Shown here: piece by piece, positions 1 to 6,700 of the stretch
Layout: each line of letters opens with the position of its first letter
Numbering within the stretch: the stretch's first letter is position 1
DNA from: Magnetococcales bacterium
GTDB lineage: Bacteria > Pseudomonadota > Magnetococcia > Magnetococcales > JADGCH01
Direction of reading: 5' to 3'
DNA length: 9,766 nt
Assembly (NCBI GenBank): GCA_015228995.1
Contig: JADGCM010000060.1
Coordinates: 1-9,766 of the forward strand
Position numbers and translations under genes: made by a program
The notes under the pieces: generated by a model
The model's database searches: none
Told to the model about the DNA's origin: nothing
The model's input: the letters and a program-made list of their open reading frames with translations, nothing else

Positions 1-10
1 CTGTTTTTAC

Positions 11-49
11 TCCCCTCTCCATTTATGGAGAGGGGTTGGGGGTGAGGTT
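11..49 (+). repeat. GC-rich hairpin repeat, copy A (REP-like)
   Basis: A perfect 10-bp stem (12-21 with 26-35, arms CCCCTCTCCA and TGGAGAGGGG) closes a TTTA loop and is followed by a G-rich tail, GGGGTTGGGGGTGAGG. The same plan of stem then G-rich tail occurs at 104-150 in the same direction and at 3802-3846 inverted, so this is a diverged member of one repeat family. The family resembles the palindromic REP-type elements scattered between genes in many proteobacteria. No transposase or other gene is attached to it here. Confidence 0.75.
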
Positions 50-103
50 TCATGATCTGACTTCGCACATGATGTGTGTATAGGGTTGAAAAGTAGCCTC
101 ATG

Positions 104-150
104 CCTCCCCCTCTCCCCTTGTGGGAGAGGGGGTCGGGGGGTGAGAGGGG
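104..150 (+). repeat. GC-rich hairpin repeat, copy B (REP-like)
   Basis: An 11-bp perfect stem (107-117 with 123-133) has a five-base loop, CTTGT, and is followed by a tail of G runs. Positions 105-145 are identical over 41 bases to the reverse complement of 3806-3846, so copies B and C form a long, perfect, widely spaced inverted repeat. The + strand at 123-150 holds four runs of at least three G separated by 2-5 bases, which fits a G-quadruplex pattern. It lies about 300 bases before the chemoreceptor start. Confidence 0.85.
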
Positions 151-340
151 AAGACAAAAGCCGTCCCGTCTTCAGTGGAAGGTCCCGAAAAACCGCCTCA
201 GGTTAGAACAAAAGCGGCACCACTGGAAGGATTTTTTTAATTGAGATCCTGTAGAACCGTAACACGCTCCCTGTACAACACGGCTCTAGAATGTATACAA
301 TCCAGCTGCGCAACGACTATTTTATAACAATTTTATATCT
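151..340. other. intergenic stretch with no recognised gene
   Basis: I find no convincing open reading frame, RNA gene or terminator between repeat copy B and the promoter of the chemoreceptor gene. The run of T at 231-237 has no clear stem in front of it. Base composition becomes AT-rich after about 318, leading into the promoter. Confidence 0.5.
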
Positions 341-354
341 AAAAAATAACTATA

Positions 355-363
355 TGTTATAAT
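355..363 (+). promoter_or_regulatory. extended -10 promoter of the chemoreceptor gene
   Basis: TGTTATAAT at 355-363 is a perfect TATAAT with the upstream TGn of an extended -10. It sits in an AT-rich tract (about 318-365) in an otherwise GC-balanced region. No good -35 hexamer is present 16-18 bases upstream, which the extended -10 could compensate for. Transcription would start near 370, giving a leader of about 50 bases before the ATG at 419. It looks like a housekeeping-type (sigma-70) promoter; no sigma-28 or sigma-54 motif was seen in its place. Confidence 0.6.
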
Positions 364-386
364 ATCGAAGGAAACAGCCACAATAC

Positions 387-422
387 ATGGCTTGTCAGGG
401 TATAGGAGAAACTTGCCAATGA
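387..422 (+). other. possible 11-codon upstream ORF overlapping the chemoreceptor start
   Basis: An ATG at 387 opens a frame encoding MACQGIGETCQ and stops at TGA 420-422, overlapping the chemoreceptor ATG (419-421) as ATGA. AAGGA at 368-372 is its only Shine-Dalgarno candidate and is rather far away, at 14 bases. It could couple translation to the receptor, or simply be chance. The peptide resembles no known leader. Confidence 0.15.
404..409 (+). promoter_or_regulatory. ribosome binding site deciding the chemoreceptor start
   Basis: AGGAGA at 404-409 is a near-ideal Shine-Dalgarno sequence nine bases before the ATG at 419. It argues for that ATG rather than the in-frame TTG at 392, which lies upstream of this site. 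Confidence 0.8.
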
Positions 423-3214
423 TACCAAGCTTTTTGTCTCGAATGGCCTTGGCCACCAATCTGCGTGTCATCGAAAAGATGGCCTTGGTTTTCGTGATTC
501 CCCTGCTCTTTTTCATCCTGATTGCAGTCTGGACTTGGCGTGCCGAACAGACCCTACTGACTTCGATTGAGCAGGTGCGCAGTAGCTATTTATCCTTGGC
601 AATGTTGGCCAAGGACATGCGTTACGATACCGTCAATATCCAGCAACATTTCACCGATGTTGCCGTGACGCACCACAACGATGGCTTTGACGGGGCGGCC
701 AAGGCGGCACAGAACTTTCGTTCCGGATTGGGCCAATTGCAGGCGTTGATCAATAACTTACCGCTGCGGGACCGGCCTGAGTTCTCTCTGACCGGGATCG
801 ATAAACACTTTGACCGTTACCTCAGTGATGGCCAGCAGATGGCCGAGAGCTACCTCAAGCGTGATAAAAACAAAGGCGATAGCCTGATGGAGCAGTTCGA
901 TCAGGATGCTACGGCGTTGGCCGCAGCCTTCGAGCCGTTGTTGGTCTTCACCAACCAGCAATTACAAGACAAGATGGCCGAGGCAGCCACCATCACTGTT
1001 GGGCTGCAAAACGGCACCTTATGGTTCAGTGCGATTGCGCTGGGGATCATGTTGCTGGTCGGCAGTGTGGCGATCTATTCCATCACCCAGCCGTTATTGC
1101 AATTGCTATCGACTTTGGAGCAGCTGCGTAAAGGTGATTTGACAGCACGGGTGGCTATTGTGGCCCAACGCAGCGAGGTGAGCCATATTGCCCTAGCCAT
1201 CAATGCTTTGGCAGAACGGATGCAGCTATTGTTGCGCATGGTCGGGATGCACTCTGGCAGCATCACCGCCTGTGCCTCCGAGATGATAAAAATTCGTGAG
1301 GTCATCAAGGCAGATACCGATCAGTCGCAACAGATCGTCATCGACGTTGTTCAGGCCAACCAGGAGCTGGGGGGTGAGATTGTTCAAGTCAAGCAGGCCA
1401 TTCACGACATGACCAGTAACATGCAGGCTATTTCGTCGGCCTCAGAGCAGTTGTCGGCAACGGTGACCAACATTGCCTCGGCGGTGGAACAGGCGAGCGG
1501 TAATGTCAACACCGTGGCCTCAGCGGCCGAGCAGATGAACGCTAATATCGCCGAGGTCAATAAACACATTCAGGGGATCGAGGGGTCGGTAAGGCAGGTA
1601 GCCGGTTCGGCGCGGCAGGTAACCACCTCATTGGCCGGTATTCGCCAGCGTTGTCTGACCGCTAGTCAGGAGTCAGATGCCGCCCAGCACAAGGCGCAAC
1701 AGAGCGAGTTAATGGTGAGGCAGCTGTTGGAGTCGGCCCATGCCATTGGTACTGTGGTGGATGTGATCAACAGCATTGCCGAGCAGACCAACATGCTGGC
1801 CCTTAACGCCTCGATTGAGGCGGCTGGTGCGGGCGATGCTGGCAAGGGCTTTGCCGTGGTGGCCAACGAGGTCAAGGAGTTGGCGCGCCAGACCAGCCAA
1901 GCGACGACGTCGATTTGGGACCGCATCCACCAAATCCAGGAGCATACCAATGCTGTGGCTAATGCCAACCAGGAGATTGGTTCTCACATCGACCGTATCA
2001 GTCGCGATAATGGCGATATCTCGCGGGCTGTTGATGAACAGACGGTTGTAGTCGAAGGGGTATCACGGTCCATTGGTGACGTAGCCGATGCCATCGGTGA
2101 GATTGCCCGCAATGCCGGCGAGATGACACTGGCCGCTCAGGATGTGGCTCGTGCAGCGTTGGAAAGCGCTACTGGTACCCGCGAGATCATGCTCTCCTCG
2201 TCAGAGGCGGGCAAGGCCTCCCAACATGTTGCGGGCGAAAGTGGTCAGGTGTTGGCATTGGTCCACACGGTATTTGATGCGGCAGAACATACCGAACAGT
2301 TGTCGCAGCAGGTGATGGCGCGTATGGAACAGGCCACCCAGATTACCTGCCTGATGAGTGGTTCAGTGATGAACTTTGATCGTTTGGGTACGGTGTTGCA
2401 GGAGATGAGTAACGCCTTATTTATTTCCCAGATTGAAACATCTAGCGGTGCCCAGCGGTTTGATATCCGGCGTATTAAAGGGCAACATTTAGCAATGGCC
2501 GGTCTGCTCTCCCAAGTTGCCCATGGCCGTTCCGAATCGGAGCAAGTTGCGCTGTTCTGGGATCACGATTGTGCCCTGTGCCAGTGGTTAACCAGTCTGC
2601 CTGGGGGAACGAGCGAGGGGCACGAACTGCTGATCCGGGAGGTTATGGCTGAACACGAAGTGCTGCATCAAATGGCGCGTCAGATTATCCAAGAGCTAAA
2701 GCCGGGTTGTGATCACGAATCCGATACCAAAGTGGCCCAGTTCCATACACTTTGTTTGCAATTATTGCGTCATCTGAATAAGCTCTATATGCAGAATGAG
2801 GGTCGTGAACTGTTCTTGCCTTGGAGTGACGAGCTCAGTGTTGGCGTCGCAACCTTAGATCAAGACCATCAGCGACTGGTGGACATTATCAACCGGTTGC
2901 ATCAATTGATGAAAGAAGGGGGCGGGAGAGAATCGGTAGGGGTACTGTTGCAGGAGTTTATCGACTTTACCCGTAACCATTTCGGTCGTGAAGAACAGTA
3001 TATGCGTGATTGCGATTTTCCAGGTCTTGACCAGCAAATCGATCAGCACCGCCGGCTGGTTCAGGCCTTAGACGCGATGAAAGCGCGGTTTGATGCGGGC
3101 GATTTTGCCGTTGCCATCGACCTGATCAGCATTGGTAAGGCTTGGTTAGTGGGGCATATCCTCCACGATGACATGGAATATAAACCTTATATGCAGGCTA
3201 AAAAGATGCGGTAG
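419..3214 (+). CDS. methyl-accepting chemotaxis protein with C-terminal CZB and hemerythrin domains
   Basis: This is an inner-membrane chemoreceptor of 931 residues that should signal through CheW and CheA to the flagellar motor. A short N-terminus leads to TM1 (about 21-40), then a helical periplasmic domain (41-200), TM2 (201-221) and HAMP (220-272). A long coiled-coil signalling domain follows, whose hairpin tip contains EQTNMLALNASIEAA and GKGFAVVANEVKELA (around 450-495). After it comes a CZB-like zinc domain with H690, C718 in DHDCALCQW, H746 and H750. Last is a hemerythrin domain (about 800-925) with H817, H854, E858, H877, H913 and D918. Families with these domains bind zinc (CZB, linked to oxidant sensing) and a di-iron-oxo centre that binds O2 (hemerythrin), so an oxygen or redox receptor is likely. 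Oddities: Q873 replaces an expected iron-ligand His, and a second Cys (C721) follows the zinc Cys. No C-terminal CheR/CheB-binding pentapeptide is visible. The start is fixed by AGGAGA nine bases upstream. No che genes are adjacent. Confidence 0.95.
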   Translation: MIPSFLSRMALATNLRVIEKMALVFVIPLLFFILIAVWTWRAEQTLLTSIEQVRSSYLSLAMLAKDMRYDTVNIQQHFTDVAVTHHNDGFDGAAKAAQNFRSGLGQLQALINNLPLRDRPEFSLTGIDKHFDRYLSDGQQMAESYLKRDKNKGDSLMEQFDQDATALAAAFEPLLVFTNQQLQDKMAEAATITVGLQNGTLWFSAIALGIMLLVGSVAIYSITQPLLQLLSTLEQLRKGDLTARVAIVAQRSEVSHIALAINALAERMQLLLRMVGMHSGSITACASEMIKIREVIKADTDQSQQIVIDVVQANQELGGEIVQVKQAIHDMTSNMQAISSASEQLSATVTNIASAVEQASGNVNTVASAAEQMNANIAEVNKHIQGIEGSVRQVAGSARQVTTSLAGIRQRCLTASQESDAAQHKAQQSELMVRQLLESAHAIGTVVDVINSIAEQTNMLALNASIEAAGAGDAGKGFAVVANEVKELARQTSQATTSIWDRIHQIQEHTNAVANANQEIGSHIDRISRDNGDISRAVDEQTVVVEGVSRSIGDVADAIGEIARNAGEMTLAAQDVARAALESATGTREIMLSSSEAGKASQHVAGESGQVLALVHTVFDAAEHTEQLSQQVMARMEQATQITCLMSGSVMNFDRLGTVLQEMSNALFISQIETSSGAQRFDIRRIKGQHLAMAGLLSQVAHGRSESEQVALFWDHDCALCQWLTSLPGGTSEGHELLIREVMAEHEVLHQMARQIIQELKPGCDHESDTKVAQFHTLCLQLLRHLNKLYMQNEGRELFLPWSDELSVGVATLDQDHQRLVDIINRLHQLMKEGGGRESVGVLLQEFIDFTRNHFGREEQYMRDCDFPGLDQQIDQHRRLVQALDAMKARFDAGDFAVAIDLISIGKAWLVGHILHDDMEYKPYMQAKKMR

Positions 3215-3237
3215 AGGGGGATCCGTTTCTGGCCATG

Positions 3238-3369
3238 CACTTAAGGCGGGACAGCCTTCGGCTTTCCCCTGCCCCCGCCTCTGCTCCTGTCTCCTGGGGC
3301 GATGCCCCAGGGATACAGGACTGGCCGAAACGATGAACAATGCCGGATCGTGTTGTCCCGCTTTAAGTG
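3238..3369. repeat. MITE-like structured element with terminal inverted repeats
   Basis: The outer arms CACTTAAGGCGGGACA (3238-3253) and TGTCCCGCTTTAAGTG (3354-3369) are inverted repeats matching at 15 of 16 bases. Inside lie nested smaller palindromes: TTCGGC near 3257 with GCCGAA near 3324, and the strong hairpin at 3285-3320. The whole 132-base unit could fold into one long interrupted stem. It encodes nothing convincing. Terminal repeats with a short non-coding interior are typical of MITEs. A clear target-site duplication was not found, so a structured RNA or processing signal is the alternative. The right arm contains the stop codon of the UPF0175 gene. Confidence 0.55.
3285..3320. other. 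strong hairpin downstream of the chemoreceptor gene
   Basis: CCTGGGGC (3293-3300) pairs perfectly with GCCCCAGG (3304-3311) across a GAT loop. After a small internal loop, TCCTGT (3285-3290) pairs with ACAGGA (3315-3320). It begins about 70 bases after the chemoreceptor stop. It lacks a following T run on either strand, so it is not a standard intrinsic terminator, but it could stabilise or end the converging transcripts. Confidence 0.6.
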
Positions 3370-3617
3370 GCAAACCGAATTTCTAGATCCCGCAACTCGG
3401 ATTCCAAAGGGAAAACCTTGTACTGATTGAGAGTCATCAAAAATTCCACGCGTGGTATGTTAGCCAACTCAGCGGCGCGGCCTGAGGAGAGGCGCCCCAG
3501 CTCATAAAGCTTGATGGCGGCCAGTAAACGTATCTCATTGGCAAAAGATATCTTGTCTATGTTTTCGGTAAGCAAAATCTCTTCTGGAATATCGATCACT
3601 ACCTGACAAGTTTTCAT
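3363..3617 (-). CDS. UPF0175 family protein, predicted antitoxin, without an adjacent toxin
   Basis: This is an 84-residue protein of the UPF0175 family, recognised from the block GRLSSGRAAELANIPRVEFL at residues 41-60, which has the helix-turn-helix-like pattern typical of the family. The N-terminal stretch MKTCQVVIDIPEEIL resembles the family's usual short strand before the helices. Family members are predicted antitoxins, often encoded beside a PIN-like (DUF3368) toxin. None is seen here: downstream on this strand lie only the structured element and the antisense of the chemoreceptor gene. The ATG at 3617 is preferred because family homology begins there, although the frame stays open upstream to 3749; the ribosome binding site (AGAGAA) is weak. 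It is convergent with the chemoreceptor gene and divergent from the kinase operon. Its last codons and stop run into the right arm of the inverted repeat, so the present C-terminus may have been set by that element. The function remains inferred. Confidence 0.8.
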   Translation of the reverse strand: MKTCQVVIDIPEEILLTENIDKISFANEIRLLAAIKLYELGRLSSGRAAELANIPRVEFLMTLNQYKVFPLESELRDLEIRFAT

Positions 3618-3783
3618 GTAAGTTTCTCTTATATATTGCATAAATTGAAAAACATGATGGTAAACTTTCCCACGATTCGCGTTCGGCAAGAAACCTTGCC
3701 GACAACCATTTGCTAGTGTACCCTGATTTGTTGCATGACACCAACACAAAACAGGCGGAAAACAGGCGCAAAGGGTAGAGAAA
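3618..3783. promoter_or_regulatory. divergent intergenic region upstream of the antitoxin and kinase genes
   Basis: This 166-base gap must hold the promoters for both the leftward UPF0175 gene and the rightward kinase operon. It is AT-rich at the left (3628-3660), but I cannot name a convincing -10/-35 pair for either direction. It contains an 8-bp palindrome: TCGGCAAG (3683-3690) pairs with CTTGCCGA (3695-3702) around an AAAC loop. That could be an operator or a short RNA hairpin; no T run follows it. AAGGG at 3771-3775 is a moderate ribosome binding site eight bases before the kinase ATG. Confidence 0.45.
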
Positions 3784-6700
3784 ATGCGACACTACGTATT
3801 TCCCCCTCACCCCCCGACCCCCTCTCCCACAAGGGGAGAGGGGGAGTATGTAGCTGCTCGCAAGCTGTTCCAGCTGTTTCTGGCAGTGATATTGGCGATG
3901 GTGTTGGCTGCGAAGTCGGTGGCGGCGGCTCTTGAACTGACGACAGCAGAACAGGAGTGGTTGCAGCAGCACCCAAGGCTGCGTCACGCTCCCGATCCAG
4001 ATTATGCCCCCTTCGAGTCACGTAGTGGCGATGGCAGTATTGAAGGTATAGCCACGGATACGTTGCAACGGGTGGCCCAAATTTTGGGCGTGCGGGTGGA
4101 GACGGTGGCTACGGGCTCGTGGGCGCAATCGCTAGAGATGGTCAAAAACCGTGCCGCCGATTTGGTCACAGTGGCGACGCCAACACCGGAACGACAATCC
4201 TTCCTCAATTTTACCAAACCTTATGCGATATTCCCCGATTTGTTGCTGGTGCGCCAGAATGTGCCGGGCCGTATCGATTTGAGCCAGATGTCGGGCAAGA
4301 CCTTGGCGGTCATCAAGGGTTGGGCCATCAATGAGTCGTTGCAGCACGAGTACCCAGATATACGCTTGCATTGGCTGCCGGATGTCAAACAGGCCATGAC
4401 TGCCGTCTCTTTGGGCGAGGTGGATGGTGTATTGCTCAATCGGGCCACGGCTGGCTATTGGGCCCAGCGTCTCAATATTACCAATCTGCGCAGCGCTCGC
4501 GAGACCCACTTTATCTATCGGCTTAGTTTTGCGGTCCGCAAGGATTGGCCTTTACTCCAGAGCGTCATAGACAAGGCCTTGGGCCAGATAAGTGTTGAAG
4601 AACAACGGCGCATCCATGCCCGCTGGATTACTCTGCCTGAGGAGGGTGGTGACTCGGCCATCCCCTCATGGTGGTGGCTGGTGGCAGCTATCCTGCTGCT
4701 TCTCTTGGGGGGGCTGTTGTGGTTGAACCATCGGTTGCGTATGCAGGTCACACGCTTGATCAACGTCGCCGACCAAGAACGCTTGACAGTGGAGGTGGGG
4801 CAGCCGCTCCGCTCGGAGTGGTTGATTGCGCAATTGCCTTGGTTGGTGTTGTTGGTCGGCCTGGGGGTGAGTTACTTTTGGTATCACGCCACCAAGAAGG
4901 ATAGTTACCAACAACTACAGGATCGCTTTGACCACCAAGCTAATGAGGTTGTCGTGAGCATCCAACAGCGCATGGCTGCTTATGAGCAGACATTGCGGGC
5001 GATACGTGGTTTGTTCGTCTCTTCCGAGAGTGTCGAGCGCCATGAATTCCATCAGTTTGTCGAGGAATTGCAGCTGTCACAGCATCTTCCGGGAATTCAG
5101 GTGGTCGGTTTTGCCCCCTTATTGCGTGCCGTAGAAAAAGAGGCGCATATCGACACCCTACGCCAACAGGGATTTCCCGACTACACTATCCAGCCGCCAG
5201 GGGAGCGGGATTTATACGCTGCCGTCGCCTATCTAGAGCCCGTTACCGAGCGTAATCTGCGCGCCCTTGGCTATGATATGTACACCGAGCCCGTGCGGCG
5301 GGAAGCTATGGAGCGGGCGCGCGATTCGGGAGGGGCCGCTTTGTCGGGAAGGGTGACGCTGGTGCAGGAGGATGACCAGCACGGACAAGCGGGTGTACTG
5401 ATGTATCTGCCTGTCTATGGTCATGCTGCCCCCTGCGCTACCGTGGAGCAACGGCGCGCCAGCCTCATAGGTTGGATTTATGCCGCTTTTCGGATGGATG
5501 ATTTGATGATAGGCACGTTGGGGGGGAGGTATCTGACCGATATTGACCTAGAAATATTCGATGGTAGTGAGATACTGCCGGCGGCATTGATGTATGACTC
5601 GGATGCTGTTTTGGAGTCTAATCGAGTTGTGGTCGCATTCTATAAAAATCATCAATATATCGACTTTATGGAACGCCGCTGGACAGTTGTACTCCATTCC
5701 GAACCTTGGTTTGAAGCGCGCTTGGATCTGCAACGACCTTTGGTGGTTTTGTATGCCAGTCTGTTATCGAGTCTATTGCTATCATTGTTGGTGTGGCTGA
5801 TGATCCATGGGCGCCGGCAAACGGTTCGTTTAGCGAGGCAGATGACCATCGAATTGCGCGAAAGTAAATTCCGGTGGCAATTTGCCCTTGAAGGCTCTGG
5901 TGATGGTCTGTGGGATTGGGACATACCAGCAGGCACCGTCTTTTTTTCCCAACGCTGGAAAGAGATGCTCGGTTTTACCGCTGACGAGATCGGCAGCAGC
6001 TTGAATGAGTGGGAAGGTCGCATCCATCCGGATGATAAGGCGGATGCCATGGCCGCCGTCCAGTCCCACTTCGATGGTAAGACGCCTGTTTATCTCAGTG
6101 AGCATCGTGTTTTGTGTCGGGATGGCAGTTGGAAATGGATCCTTGACCGCGGTATGATCGTTAGCCGAGATGCAACGGGTCGGCCATTGCGTATGATTGG
6201 TACCCACTCCGATATCTCCGAACATAAACAAACAGAACTGGCCTTGCGGCAAGAATTAGATCGAAACAGGCAAACCGAGGAGGCGTTGCGCCGCTCCAAC
6301 GAATTCCTGGAACAACTGTTTAATACTACCCATCTCAGCATCGTCTTTTTAGATCGAGAGTTTAATTTTATCCGAGTTAATCGATCTTACGCTGCTGCCT
6401 GTGGCCATGAACCAGATTTCTATAGTGGTAAAAACCACTTTGACTTGTATCCACACCAGGAGAATGAGGCCATTTTTCAGCAGGTGGTCGATACCGGGAT
6501 GCTGTTTTCCATTACCGCTAAGCCCTTTGAATTTCCCGACCATCCGGAGTGGGGGGTGACCTATTGGGATTGGACCTTATACCCGGTTAAAGGGCAGTAT
6601 GGGGATGTAGAATGGCTGATCTTCGTCTTGCATGAGGTGACGGCGGCCAAGAGGGCCGAGCTGAGCCTCATTCAAGCCAAGGAACAGGCTGAGCAAGCGA

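Noticed and set aside
11..150. Repeats A and B as the start of a CRISPR array
   Set aside because: Only two diverged copies lie close together, each is its own strong palindrome with a G-rich tail, and the third copy is inverted and 3.6 kb away. There is no regular repeat-spacer pattern.
392..418. Earlier TTG start for the chemoreceptor
   Set aside because: The strong AGGAGA ribosome binding site at 404-409 lies downstream of this TTG and is ideally placed for the ATG at 419. The extra nine residues match nothing expected before the first membrane helix.
1666..1987. Antisense open frames opposite the chemoreceptor signalling domain
   Set aside because: They mirror a highly conserved coding region in another frame, have no ribosome binding site and show no family resemblance.
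3285..3320. Intrinsic terminator for the chemoreceptor gene
   Set aside because: The stem is strong, but no T run follows on the + strand and none on the - strand, so it is reported as a hairpin only.
3168..3386. Small + strand open frame across the end of the chemoreceptor and the structured element
   Set aside because: It starts inside the chemoreceptor gene in another frame, is made of palindromic repeat sequence, and resembles no protein family.
3618..3749. Longer N-terminus for the UPF0175 protein
   Set aside because: The family's conserved start matches MKTCQVVIDIPEE. The 44 residues upstream are low-plausibility sequence across the divergent promoter region.
3535..4021. Antisense frames across repeat copy C and the kinase start
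   Set aside because: They run through the GC-rich repeat and the antisense of the signal peptide and solute-binding domain. Their Pro/Gly-rich segments come from the repeat, and they have no domain support.
5652..6252. Antisense open frames opposite the CHASE and PAS regions of the first kinase
   Set aside because: The sense frame has continuous, recognisable PAS motifs and catalytic residues further on. The antisense products look like shadows of that coding.
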